From the NCBI GenBank assembly GCA_016868455.1, contig VGGV01000004.1, positions 62,001 to 126,000 on the forward strand: a stretch of DNA of 64,000 nucleotides, given 5' to 3'. The notes under the pieces are model-generated. The model did no database searches and was not told where the DNA came from. It was given only the letters and a program-made list of their open reading frames with translations. Made by a program: the position numbers and the translations under genes. Origin of the DNA: Bacteroidota bacterium (lineage in GTDB: Bacteria; Bacteroidota; Bacteroidia; Chitinophagales; Chitinophagaceae). Positions 1 through 8,409 of this stretch are shown here, one piece after another (position 1 is the stretch's first letter; every line of letters starts with the position of its first letter).

Positions 1-1214
1 CCATAGCCAATCAGCACATACCCTGAAATCCATATCGGAATTTCCCTGCCGCTGAAGGGATGGATGCAATGGGTCCCCGTAAACACCCCGCTGATCTTTT
101 TCTCCGCCATCCGTTCCCTTTCGCTGCGGCTGTTTACATAATCAAGGTATTTTTCTACTTCGGCTCTGTGCACATCAGTGATTAGTTCTTTCACCAGTTC
201 ATGCTCAGGGGCAATAACCATAAAGTCAACCCCGAAGATGGTATCGGGCCGGGTGGTGTAAACACGGAGTGGATGGTGAGTAGTGAGTGGTGAATGGGAT
301 GATGATGAGCCTTTACTCACAACTGACAACTCACGACTCACTATTTTAAAATCTATTTCCGCTCCGCTGCTCTTGCCAATCCAGTTCGTCTGCATCTCTT
401 TCATGCTTTCGCTGAAATCAACCCGGTCCAATCCATCCAGCAGGCGGTCGGCATATTCGGTAATGCGCAGGTACCACTGCCGCAGTTTCTTTTTCACTAC
501 CGGATGACCCCCCCTTTCGCTTACACCGTTCACCACTTCGTCATTAGCCAGCACGGTACCCAACGCTTCGCACCAGTTCACTTCGCCATAGCCGCAATAA
601 GCAAGACGGTACTGCATCAGGATACCCTGTTTTGTTTTTTCATCAAAGCCCTTCCACTCAGCGGCAGAAAATTGAATGGCATTGTCCCCGGGGCAAATAT
701 GTCCGGTGTTCCCTTCCTGCTCAAAAGCGCTTACCAGTTTTTCAATGGATTCAGCCTTGTTGGTATTGCGGTTGTAAAAGCTTTTGTAGAGCTGCAGAAA
801 TATCCACTGCGTCCATTTATAATATTTCGGGTCGCAGGTGCGTACTTCCCGGTCCCAGTCGTAACTGAAACCGATATTATCAAGCTGTTTCCTGAAATTA
901 TTAATATTGCTTTCTGTCGAAATACGGGGATGAATGCCATGCTCTATAGCATATTGTTCGGCCGGCAGGCCGAAAGCATCATAACCCATCGGATGGAGTA
1001 CATTATATCCCTTCAGTCGTTTAAATCTTGAATAAATATCCGAAGCAATATAACCCAGCGGATGACCCACATGCAGCCCGGCGCCACTTGGATAGGGAAA
1101 CATGTCCAGTACATAATACTTCGGTCTGGGTGATTCATTGGATACCTTATATACCTTGTTTGAGCTCCACCACTCCTGGCACTTTTTTTCGATATCCCTG
1201 AAGTTGTATTCCAT
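1..1214 (-). CDS. leuS: Leucine--tRNA ligase, N-terminal part (runs off the left edge)
   Basis: Cytoplasmic class I aminoacyl-tRNA synthetase that charges tRNA-Leu. About 404 codons are visible, from ATG at 1214 to the left edge; the C-terminal half, including the KMSKS loop, lies outside. The class I signature is seen as [16 protein letters not shown] (HVGH at about residues 48-51), and [11 protein letters not shown] marks the start of the CP1 editing domain. Just before that motif, at about residues 290-314, is a low-complexity stretch rich in Ser, Thr and His ([19 protein letters not shown]). It is encoded by a palindromic repeat inserted in frame (see the repeat at 270-345). The gene is divergent from ftsX. 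The family assignment is certain; whether the insertion affects editing is unknown. Confidence 0.96.
   Translation of the reverse strand, partial: MEYNFRDIEKKCQEWWSSNKVYKVSNESPRPKYYVLDMFPYPSGAGLHVGHPLGYIASDIYSRFKRLKGYNVLHPMGYDAFGLPAEQYAIEHGIHPRISTESNINNFRKQLDNIGFSYDWDREVRTCDPKYYKWTQWIFLQLYKSFYNRNTNKAESIEKLVSAFEQEGNTGHICPGDNAIQFSAAEWKGFDEKTKQGILMQYRLAYCGYGEVNWCEALGTVLANDEVVNGVSERGGHPVVKKKLRQWYLRITEYADRLLDGLDRVDFSESMKEMQTNWIGKSSGAEIDFKIVSRELSVVSKGSSSSHSPLTTHHPLRVYTTRPDTIFGVDFMVIAPEHELVKELITDVHRAEVEKYLDYVNSRSERERMAEKKISGVFTGTHCIHPFSGREIPIWISGYVLIGY
270..345. repeat. Imperfect palindromic repeat inserted in frame in leuS
   Basis: On the plus strand one arm contains short GTGAGTAGTGAGTGGTGAA units (about 274-295). 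The other arm contains ACTCACAACTGACAACTCAC-type units (about 313-342), roughly its reverse complement. The repeat is about 72-75 bases, a multiple of three, and adds about 24 codons to leuS without breaking the frame. A related element lies between genes at 2297-2365. Boundaries are estimated from where normal LeuRS sequence resumes on each side. Confidence 0.7.
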
Positions 1215-1326
1215 AATTTATCAGCCTGCCTTTATTCTTTTTGAAACGATGTTAATGCTTACGGTATTTCTTTAACAAATATCTTAAGCTACAGATGACA
1301 ATATGAACCGGGGGCAATCGTTTAAT

Positions 1327-1342
1327 CCTGCCTACCGGCAGG
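1327..1342. repeat. CCTGCC-TACC-GGCAGG intergenic palindrome
   Basis: A 6-bp perfect stem around TACC, followed by CAG, lies between the divergent leuS and ftsX genes. An almost identical sequence lies at 41089-41108 upstream of mreB, so this is a dispersed repeat rather than a gene-specific signal. A TATTTTTG element at 1383-1390, between this repeat and ftsX, resembles a Bacteroidota -7 box but has no well-placed -33 TTG. Confidence 0.6.
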
Positions 1343-1422
1343 CAGCTGGGCAGCAAAAATACTGATTGTAACCCTAAACTGCTATTTTTGCCTGCCATCC
1401 ATTAACCTGTAAAAGCAACTGC

Positions 1423-2295
1423 ATGTCCCGGTCCGGAAAAGCTTCAATCAAAAGGGGAAAACCTTCTTACTTCATGTCCATCCTCGGCGTTACCCTTGTG
1501 TTATTTTTATTAGGAATTATCGGCTGGCTTGTCATCAATGCCAATAAACTCGGTGATTACTTCAAAGAGAACGTAGAAGTGAGGGCCTATCTCCGCGGCG
1601 ACCTGAACCCTAAGGACAGTGCGGCGCTGATGAGTTACATCAGCTCCAAACCCTATGTAAAGTCTATCCAGTATGTTTCAAGGGAAGAGGGCAAAAAACA
1701 ATACTTGCAGGAAGAAAGCGAGGACTGGAGTAAGGTGCTGACAGAAAACCCGCTGCCCAATGCTATTTATTTCCGCATTAAAAGACAATATGTACAACTG
1801 GATGCGCTGGCCAATATCAAAAAAGACCTCGAAGCGCAAACTTATGTAAGTGATGTAAAGTATCCCGAAGCGCTGGTAGGCAAGCTGAACAAGAACATCC
1901 GTATTGTAAGTGTAATACTGCTGGTAATCGTTATCATTATTTCCCTGGTTGTGATCTTTCTTATTGATAATACCATCCGGCTGGCCATGTTCAGTAACCG
2001 TTTCCTGATAAAAACCATGCAGATGGTGGGCGCCACCCGGGGCTTTATAGCCAAACCGCTTAATATCCGGGCCATCATCAACGGCGCCATCAGCGGGGTA
2101 ATAGCTTCAGTTGTTCTGTATATTATCATAGTTATACTGGAAGGGTATGTAAACTGGCTGAAAATCATTCATGATTCCGGTCTGCTGTTTTTGCTATTCC
2201 TGCTGCTTATAATATTAGGAATAGGGATAACCCTTTTCAGCACCCATCGCAGTGTGGTAAAATACCTGAAGATGAGGCTGGATGACCTGTATTAG
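1423..2295 (+). CDS. ftsX: Cell division protein FtsX
   Basis: Inner-membrane protein of the FtsEX complex, which couples division to peptidoglycan hydrolase activation. The 290 residues have the expected layout: a short basic cytoplasmic N-terminus, TM1 at about 17-43, an extracytoplasmic domain at about 44-165 (starting near VEVRAYLRGDLNPKD), and three more TM helices at about 166-192, 208-235 and 248-270 with the permease domain between. FtsE is not adjacent; ftsX apart from ftsE is common in this phylum. The ATG at 1423 starts just before a Lys/Arg-rich tail. Divergent from leuS and followed by a DUF3098 gene after a repeat-bearing gap. Confidence 0.92.
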   Translation: MSRSGKASIKRGKPSYFMSILGVTLVLFLLGIIGWLVINANKLGDYFKENVEVRAYLRGDLNPKDSAALMSYISSKPYVKSIQYVSREEGKKQYLQEESEDWSKVLTENPLPNAIYFRIKRQYVQLDALANIKKDLEAQTYVSDVKYPEALVGKLNKNIRIVSVILLVIVIIISLVVIFLIDNTIRLAMFSNRFLIKTMQMVGATRGFIAKPLNIRAIINGAISGVIASVVLYIIIVILEGYVNWLKIIHDSGLLFLLFLLLIILGIGITLFSTHRSVVKYLKMRLDDLY

Positions 2296-2296
2296 T

Positions 2297-2365
2297 CAAT
2301 GGTGAATGGGCAATGGTGAATAGCATACTTCCCGCTTTGAAGATTCTTTTCACCATTCACCATTG
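2297..2365. repeat. CAATGGTGAAT inverted/direct repeat
   Basis: Two tandem CAATGGTGAAT units (2297-2307 and 2311-2321) face an inverted arm TTCACCATTCACCATTG (2349-2365) across about 28 bases. The element fills the gap between ftsX and the DUF3098 gene and could form a hairpin in the transcript. Its GGTGAATGG units are of the same kind as those of the repeat inside leuS. No T-tract follows, so it is not an obvious terminator. Confidence 0.7.
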
Positions 2366-2403
2366 CCGGAATTTCCTATATTGCACAGCCAAAAAAGAAT
2401 GAA

Positions 2404-2652
2404 ATGAGCGAAAAGAAGAGTTCTTCCATTTTTGATAAAGACAACTACCGGTGGATGCTGATCGGCCTGGTGGTGATTGCTATAGGTATGTTCCTGATGT
2501 CGGGTGGTAAAAGCAATTCAGATCCGTCTGTTTTTAACAAAGAAGCAGTGTACAACCCGGTGCGTATTACGATTGCCCCCATTCTCATTCTGCTGGGCCT
2601 GGCGATAGAAGTTTTTGCCATTTTCAAAAAGCCAAAACCAACCGGTAATTAA
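2404..2652 (+). CDS. DUF3098 family small membrane protein
   Basis: An 82-residue protein matching the DUF3098 pattern typical of Bacteroidota: a charged N-terminus, an NYRWMLIGLVVIAIGMFLM helix (about 17-35), a short loop containing DPSVFNKEAVYN (about 41-53), and a second helix (about 55-74, RITIAPILILLGLAIEVFAI) ending in a basic tail. Two TM segments are clear; function is unknown. It lies between ftsX and uppP on the same strand, which hints at a cell-envelope context. An ATG five bases upstream (2399) reaches a stop after two codons, so 2404 is the start. Confidence 0.85.
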   Translation: MSEKKSSSIFDKDNYRWMLIGLVVIAIGMFLMSGGKSNSDPSVFNKEAVYNPVRITIAPILILLGLAIEVFAIFKKPKPTGN

Positions 2653-2722
2653 CCTGAAGAAAAAAATTGTTTTAAAGCGGCAGTATTACTGACCGGTTTC
2701 TTTTTTAAAAACATAACTGCTG

Positions 2723-3517
2723 ATGAGTTTTTTGGACGCTGTTATTATTGCCATTGTGGAAGGCATTACTGAATTTCTGCCTATTTCCTCCACCGGCCAC
2801 ATGATCATTACGGAAAAACTGCTGGGTGTTGAATCAACCGACTTTACCAAACTGTTTACTGTCGGCATACAACTGGGAGCCATCCTGGCCGTGATTGTTT
2901 TATATTGGCGGCGGTTTGTGGCGCCATTGCAAACCGGCAACTGGAATTTTTACCTGAAGCTGATTATAGCCGTAGTGCCTGCCCTGCTATTGGGTTTTAT
3001 TTTCTCCGGTAAAATTGATGCCTTGCTGGAAAGTGCATTAACAGTCGCCATCACCATGATTGCAGGTGGCTTTATTCTGCTGTTTATCGACCGTTTTTTC
3101 AGAAAAGAAACTATACAAACTGAAGAGCAGATCAGCTACCCCGGGGCATTTATCATTGGCCTGTGGCAATGCATTGCCCTGATACCCGGGGTGAGCCGCA
3201 GTGCTGCCAGCATTATCGGAGGCATGCAGCAAAACCTTTCCCGGAAACTGGCGGCTGAATTTTCTTTCTTCCTGGCAGTGCCCACCATGGCTGCTGCAAC
3301 AGGTTATAAACTGTTCAAAGGATACAGCAGCATCAGCACGGCCAATCTGAAACTGTTTGCCGTTGGCAATGCAGTAGCCTTTATCGTGGCGGTGGTAGCC
3401 ATTAAATTTTTTATCGGCTTTTTGCAAACACACGGCTTCAGGCTATTCGGCTATTACCGCATTATTGCCGGCATTATTTTGCTTGCACTGATATTAACAG
3501 GCGTAATAAAGGGATAA
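2723..3517 (+). CDS. uppP: Undecaprenyl-diphosphatase UppP (BacA)
   Basis: Integral-membrane phosphatase that converts undecaprenyl pyrophosphate to the monophosphate, recycling the lipid carrier for peptidoglycan and other wall polymers; the family also gives bacitracin resistance. The 264 residues contain both family motifs: EGITEFLPISSTGHMI near the N-terminus (about 13-28), holding the catalytic Glu and the SSTGH block, and PGVSRSAASIIGG in the middle (about 155-167), holding the essential Arg. Seven to eight TM segments are apparent. It sits 70 bases after the DUF3098 gene in a plus-strand series with ftsX. Confidence 0.95.
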   Translation: MSFLDAVIIAIVEGITEFLPISSTGHMIITEKLLGVESTDFTKLFTVGIQLGAILAVIVLYWRRFVAPLQTGNWNFYLKLIIAVVPALLLGFIFSGKIDALLESALTVAITMIAGGFILLFIDRFFRKETIQTEEQISYPGAFIIGLWQCIALIPGVSRSAASIIGGMQQNLSRKLAAEFSFFLAVPTMAAATGYKLFKGYSSISTANLKLFAVGNAVAFIVAVVAIKFFIGFLQTHGFRLFGYYRIIAGIILLALILTGVIKG

Positions 3518-3550
3518 AAACTTTCCCCTATTTTTACCGAAAGCATCTGC

Positions 3551-4867
3551 ATGCAAACAGCTCCGAAAAAAGTAGTGAATGGCTGGGCAATGTATGACTG
3601 GGCCAATTCGGTGTATAACCTGGTTATCACTTCCACTATCTTCCCTGCATATTTTGAAGCCGTAACCGGCGATGGCAATGAATCTACAACGACGGATTGG
3701 GTTCATTTCCTGGGAAGAGATTTTGTAAATACTTCTTTGTATAATTATGCATTGGCTTTTTCTATGCTGATCGTAGCGGTTATTTCACCCTTACTCTCAT
3801 CCATTGCCGATTACAAAGGCAATAAGAAGACGTTCATGAATTTCTTTTTAACCATGGGAAGTTTGGCCTGTGCATCCATGTTTTTTTTTACCAAAAACAC
3901 ATTAAGCATCGGCATACTGACGATGATCATTGCCTGTGTAGGATTTTGGGCAAGCCTGGTATATTACAATTCCTTTCTTCCTGAAATTGCTGCGCCGCAA
4001 GACAGGGACCGTGTCAGTGCCAGGGGTTTTGCTTACGGATATACCGGCAGTGTTATTCTTCAGATCATTTGTTTTGTATTTGTCATGAAACCAGAAATAT
4101 TCGGCATTGCAAAAGAAGGAACATTTCAGTATCGCCTCTGCTTCCTGCTGGTGGGCGTCTGGTGGTGGGGTTTCGGGCAATTTTCTTTAAGCCGTTTGCC
4201 CCGATCTGTACCTGCAGGAAGCGGAGATCAAAAAAATATTTTAACCAATGGCTACAAGGAATTAAAAAAAGTTATTGATCAGCTTGTTCATCTTCCTCTG
4301 TTAAAAAGATATCTGCTTGCATTTTTCTTTTTTAATATGGGTGTGCAAACGGTGATGCTGGCGGCCACATTATACGGCAAAAGCGAATTGCAGATACCAA
4401 CAGAAAACCTGATCATTGCTATTTTAATTATCCAGCTTATTGCAATACCCGGAGCTTATGCCATTTCAAAATTATCATCTAAGATTGGCAACCTGAAATC
4501 GCTGATGATCTGTGTACTGATCTGGGTGGGCATATGCGTGGCGGGTTATACAATACCTAAAAAAGGAATTTATGAATTTTATGCATTGGCAACATTGGTT
4601 GGATTTGTAATGGGCGGCATACAATCTCTGAGCCGTTCCACTTATGCTAAGTTCATGCCCGTAACAAAAGACACGGCTTCTTTTTTCAGCTTTTATGACG
4701 TAACAGAAAAAATTGCCATTGTAATAGGCATGTTCAGTTTTGGATTCATCAATGAACTAACCGGTTCGCAAAGAACTTCTGTGCTGGCGTTGATGGTATA
4801 TTTTGTTATTGGATTGATCTTGCTGTTTTATGCAAAAGCTGCACAAAAAGAAAAACAGGCCTTATGA
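3551..4867 (+). CDS. MFS transporter, Atg22/UMF1-like
   Basis: A 438-residue major facilitator with about 12 TM segments. The N-terminal NGWAMYDWANSVYNLVITST block is characteristic of the Atg22-like (UMF1) group, named after yeast vacuolar amino-acid effluxers; the bacterial substrates are mostly undefined. The second half carries GFVMGGIQSLSRSTYAKFMP (about 354-373), a recurrent motif of the group. Its stop overlaps the start of the next gene by four bases (ATGA), so it is probably co-transcribed with the MBL hydrolase. The physiological substrate cannot be inferred. Confidence 0.88.
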   Translation: MQTAPKKVVNGWAMYDWANSVYNLVITSTIFPAYFEAVTGDGNESTTTDWVHFLGRDFVNTSLYNYALAFSMLIVAVISPLLSSIADYKGNKKTFMNFFLTMGSLACASMFFFTKNTLSIGILTMIIACVGFWASLVYYNSFLPEIAAPQDRDRVSARGFAYGYTGSVILQIICFVFVMKPEIFGIAKEGTFQYRLCFLLVGVWWWGFGQFSLSRLPRSVPAGSGDQKNILTNGYKELKKVIDQLVHLPLLKRYLLAFFFFNMGVQTVMLAATLYGKSELQIPTENLIIAILIIQLIAIPGAYAISKLSSKIGNLKSLMICVLIWVGICVAGYTIPKKGIYEFYALATLVGFVMGGIQSLSRSTYAKFMPVTKDTASFFSFYDVTEKIAIVIGMFSFGFINELTGSQRTSVLALMVYFVIGLILLFYAKAAQKEKQAL

Positions 4868-5724
4868 AACTTTACACGATAAATACCGGTTCCTTCAAAT
4901 TAGATGGTGGCGCCATGTTTGGTGTGGTGCCAAAAAGCATGTGGAATAAAATAAATCCTGCTGATGAAAATAATCTTTGCTCCTGGGCTTTACGTTGCTT
5001 ATTAATTGAAGATGGAAACAGATTGATATTAATTGATAACGGCAATGGCGATAAACAGGATGCAAATTTTTTCAGGCATTATTATCTGCATGGGGATGAT
5101 ACATTGGATAAATCGCTGGCGAAATATGGTTTTCACCGGGATGATATTACCGATGCTATTCTTACACATCTTCATTTCGATCATTGCGGTGGAAGCATCA
5201 GCAGAGATGGCGACAAATTAGTTCCAACATTTAAAAATGCAAAGTATTGGAGCAATAAAGAACATTGGGACTGGGCGGTAAATCCCAATGAAAGAGAGAA
5301 AGCTTCATTTTTAAAAGAAAATATTTTACCGATTGAAGACAGCGGGCATCTTCAGTTTGTTGATGTATCCGGCGGTGTAAAAGGCAAATTGGGAGAAACA
5401 TCTTTTGCTGAAAACATTTCGATACGGTTTGTCAATGGACATACACAAGCCATGATGTTGCCGCAGATAAAGTACAAAGGCAAAACCATTGTGTATATGG
5501 CCGACCTGTTGCCCTCTGCCGGGCATATTCCCCTTCCCTATGTTATGGCTTATGATATGTTTCCGCTTACCACACTCAATGAAAAAAAATCTTTTTTGAA
5601 AGAAGCGGTTGAAAACGATTACATTCTTTTCTTTGAACATGACCCGGTGCATGAATGCTGCAGCCTAGATCAAACAGAAAAAGGAATCAGGCCAAAAGAT
5701 TTTTTTAAACTGGAAGAAATCTAA
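4864..5724 (+). CDS. MBL-fold metallo-hydrolase
   Basis: A 286-residue metallo-beta-lactamase-fold hydrolase, probably cytoplasmic. The metal-binding motif THLHFDHCGG is at about residues 100-109, with further candidate ligands in NGHTQAMM (about 193-200) and the Asp of MADLLPSAGH. The FEHDPVH segment near the end resembles the terminal His of the fold. The layout resembles quorum-quenching-type lactonase-like proteins, but substrate is not predictable. It shares ATGA with the upstream MFS gene, a strong sign of co-translation. A distant relative sits at 34087-34833. Confidence 0.85.
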   Translation: MKLYTINTGSFKLDGGAMFGVVPKSMWNKINPADENNLCSWALRCLLIEDGNRLILIDNGNGDKQDANFFRHYYLHGDDTLDKSLAKYGFHRDDITDAILTHLHFDHCGGSISRDGDKLVPTFKNAKYWSNKEHWDWAVNPNEREKASFLKENILPIEDSGHLQFVDVSGGVKGKLGETSFAENISIRFVNGHTQAMMLPQIKYKGKTIVYMADLLPSAGHIPLPYVMAYDMFPLTTLNEKKSFLKEAVENDYILFFEHDPVHECCSLDQTEKGIRPKDFFKLEEI

Positions 5725-6710
5725 ATTTCAGTTTTTATAATTTTTCTCATCCGAAGAATGAGGAGACTGCCGATCATAGCCGGAAGGATCAGATTGATGA
5801 ACCAGATGCCCGCTGTAGCAAAGGTCATTCCCAGTTCGTTGGCGCTGTACAGCCCCACAATAGCAGTTACCACTTTTCCCCGCTGGGCCAGTTCGGCAAT
5901 GGCGATGGTTGGAATAATGGCCATTACCAGAAACGATATGCTGATTGTCAAAAACACCTGCCAGCCGGACAGGTTCACATCAAACAAAAGAAAAAGAAGC
6001 CAGTATTGAATGATAAAGACCACAAACCTTAGCAGCGAAAGAGCCAATAACCGGAACAACAAAGAAGGATGAAATTCTTCCAGCGCTTCTATCAGGTAAG
6101 CAACCCGTTTGCTTCCGGGCAGCCTGTCAACCCACCTGATGATCCAGGAAAGACGGAAATAAAAAAGTGTAACCACTGCCAGTACCCCCAGTACGCCATA
6201 CAGGATCACACTCATCCACAGCGGACTGATGAGTTGCTTTGCTTCAACTTCATTTTTCAATACAAACAAGCCGATGCCGCCCGCCAGCAGGGTAACGATC
6301 AGCTGACTGATGCTACCTACAATGGTAATGGAGATCGTCTTCAGCCGGTTGCCCTCATTCATGTATAAAACCCGTCCGAGGTATTCACCCATACGGTTGG
6401 GTGTGGTTACTGAAAATGAAACACCGGAAAGCACAGCCTGCAAGGCTTTAAAATAACTCACCTGCTGAACAGGCTTCACCGCTATTCTCCACTTTGCCGC
6501 TTCAATGCCCCAGTTTACAAACATTAAAAACATTACTGCCGCCAGGTTCCATGCCAGCGGACTGCCAAACGAATCCTTAATGCGCTGCCATGCTTCTTCC
6601 AGTCCGGGCTGTTTTTGTATCTGCCGGTAGATGGACCATGACAGCCACAAAAACAATAGAGGGCCAAGGAAGTAATTGATGAAGTTCTTGCTGGTTCGGT
6701 TTAGCTTCAT
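5721..6710 (-). CDS. Lysylphosphatidylglycerol synthase TM-domain / UPF0104 family protein
   Basis: An integral-membrane protein of about 329 residues with roughly eight hydrophobic segments, matching the flippase-like UPF0104/LPG synthase TM family (PF03706). Conserved features are a loop with GVSFSVTTPNRMGEYLGRVLYM in the N-terminal third and a glycine-rich helix after it. It lacks the cytosolic MprF synthase domain, so it is not a full LPG synthase; the likely role is lipid or polyprenyl-linked envelope chemistry. I chose ATG at 6710 (MKLNRTSK); an upstream ATG at 6749 adds 13 residues. It converges with the MBL gene, overlapping by 4 bases, and is divergent from ruvC, whose coding start is only about 35 bases away. 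Confidence 0.82.
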   Translation of the reverse strand: MKLNRTSKNFINYFLGPLLFLWLSWSIYRQIQKQPGLEEAWQRIKDSFGSPLAWNLAAVMFLMFVNWGIEAAKWRIAVKPVQQVSYFKALQAVLSGVSFSVTTPNRMGEYLGRVLYMNEGNRLKTISITIVGSISQLIVTLLAGGIGLFVLKNEVEAKQLISPLWMSVILYGVLGVLAVVTLFYFRLSWIIRWVDRLPGSKRVAYLIEALEEFHPSLLFRLLALSLLRFVVFIIQYWLLFLLFDVNLSGWQVFLTISISFLVMAIIPTIAIAELAQRGKVVTAIVGLYSANELGMTFATAGIWFINLILPAMIGSLLILRMRKIIKTEI

Positions 6711-6743
6711 TAATCTTGTAATCCTGTAAAAATACAGTCCTGC

Positions 6744-7310
6744 CTGCAAAAGCCTGATAAAATAATACTCGGTATTGACCCCGGTACACTGGTGATGGGC
6801 TATGGCCTTATTACTGTTTCAGGCAGTAAAGTTATCCTGCTTGAACTCGGTGTGTTAAAACCCGGAAAAGTAAAAGACAACTACAAAAAACTTCAGCTCA
6901 TATTTAATACGGTCAGCGGACTCATTACAAAATATCAGCCAACTGATTTTGCCATTGAGGCGCCTTTTTTTGGAAAGAATGTGCAAAGTATGCTGAAGCT
7001 GGGCAGAGCGCAGGGTGTGGCCATTGCCGCAGCCATGCGCCATGGGCTGGAAGTAACCGAATACTCTCCAAAAAAAGTTAAGCAATCCATTACCGGTAAT
7101 GGAAATGCACAAAAAGAACAGGTGATGAAGATGCTGGAAACATTGTTGTCATTTAAAAGTAATTCAAAACAGTATGATGCCACAGATGCGCTGGCTGTGG
7201 CGCTTTGTCATTACTATCAATGCAATTCCCCGGTTGGCAAAATTTCCAAAGGAATAAAAGGCTGGGAAGATTTTATTAAAAAGAATCCCGGCCGCATCCG
7301 TATTAAATAA
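6744..7310 (+). CDS. ruvC: Holliday junction endodeoxyribonuclease RuvC (start codon uncertain)
   Basis: Dimeric nuclease that resolves Holliday junctions with RuvAB. Reading upstream of the first GTG (6792) in the same frame restores KIILGIDPGTLVMGYG, which includes the first catalytic Asp of the family (GIDPGT). Other active-site pieces are FAIEAPFF and QYDATDALAVALCHY near the end. A start at 6792 would therefore delete an essential residue. Between the in-frame TAA at 6711 and GIDPGT there is no ATG, GTG or TTG; the best candidate is CTG at 6744, giving MQKPDKIILGIDPGT, a normal-looking N-terminus. The product would be about 188 residues, normal for RuvC. Family certain, start unproven. 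Confidence 0.85.
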   Translation: MQKPDKIILGIDPGTLVMGYGLITVSGSKVILLELGVLKPGKVKDNYKKLQLIFNTVSGLITKYQPTDFAIEAPFFGKNVQSMLKLGRAQGVAIAAAMRHGLEVTEYSPKKVKQSITGNGNAQKEQVMKMLETLLSFKSNSKQYDATDALAVALCHYYQCNSPVGKISKGIKGWEDFIKKNPGRIRIK

Positions 7311-7384
7311 ATACCCTGTTTATAGTATTGCGGCGGCCATACTGCTTCTGTAACTTTATTACAGTTTTCACCTATTGACTGTTT

Positions 7385-8404
7385 ATGAAAGTGCGACTCC
7401 GTAAAACATGAAAAAATACCATCCGGCATGAGAAAGCACAGCCGGTACAGTTTATCAAGGCTGAAAACCTTACTGAACTTTCCGCCATCATTACCAACGC
7501 CAGGCATAATGGTTTTACGGTAAAGACGGTGGGATCGGACCATTCCGTTAATGATATTGCCTGCAGCAACGGATGCATGGTTGATATCAGTCAAATGAAT
7601 AAAGTGCTGGAACTTCCATCCTTTGTCAGGCTGGCCGGTAAAAAACTGGTGCAGGTGGAAGCAGGCATCTCCATCCGGCAGTTAAACAGTGAACTGGACA
7701 AACGGAATCTTTCAGTTGTTACCCTCGGAGGCATTGATCACCAGACGCTGGCCGGGGCCATTGCCACCGGCACACATGGTTCAGGTATTGATCTTCCGGC
7801 CGTACATGGAATGGTCCGTTCTGTGGTGCTTGTAGCAGGTGATGGAAAAACTTACAGAATTGAACCTTCGGATGGTGTTTCGGATCCTGCAAATTATAAC
7901 GAACCGGGCATCACCCTGATTCAAAGCGACGATGATTTCAATGCAGTTCTCGTTTCGCTGGGTTGTATGGGCATTATTTATTCCTGTATCCTCGAAGTGC
8001 TGGATATGTACTGGCTTGAGGAAAGTAAACAGATGGATAAATGGTCTGTTAGGCATTTTGCAGAGCAGGGGAAAATATATATGACATCCCCGGTGGGTAT
8101 GCGTTTTGTAAAAGCCTCCGGTGCTTACCTGGCGCCCGATTATGGCCGCGATGTATGTTATATTGATACCCCTTTTTTGCAGGGTATCATAGGCGCTGAT
8201 GAACTGCTGGAAGCCTGCCAGGATATTATGTTTGCAGGCGGCGGGTTTCCCCACTGGGGCAAAAAGAACAGCCGGCTGTCGGCACACATGGATCCTGTTG
8301 CAAAAACATTCCCCAAGCTCGCTGCATGGAAAAACATTCAGAAAAAATTTGACCCGGAAGGGATTTTTGCAAACAATTATACTTCCCGTTTTTTGCTTAC
8401 ATAA
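7385..8404 (+). pseudogene. FAD-linked oxidase of the gulonolactone/arabinonolactone oxidase family, disrupted
   Basis: Related to FAD-dependent sugar-lactone oxidases. From ATG 7385 the frame reads MKVRLRKT, then TGA (7409-7411), then KNTIRHEKAQPVQF and onward. The stop falls where the family usually has a Trp (W-x-N), so one TGG-to-TGA change would explain it. Downstream are the FAD-binding part (TVGSDHSVNDIA, where His is the usual covalent flavin site; LGGIDHQTLAGAIATGTHGS) and the C-terminal signature FPHWGKKNS with a normal end. The substrate domain is too short, about 140 residues against about 260: YWLEESKQMDKWSV jumps straight to HFAEQGKIYMTS. The internal loss is therefore about 100-120 residues, in frame. 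A 291-residue product could start at GTG 7529 but would lack part of both domains. Confidence 0.75.
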
Positions 8405-8409
8405 TATGC

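Noticed and set aside
504-1031. Long plus-strand open frame inside leuS
   Set aside because: Antisense to clear LeuRS sequence and without protein-like motifs.
7409-7411. TGA as selenocysteine or Trp codon in the oxidase gene
   Set aside because: The family uses Trp there, no SECIS-like hairpin follows, and other genes use TGA as a normal stop; the gene also has a deletion.
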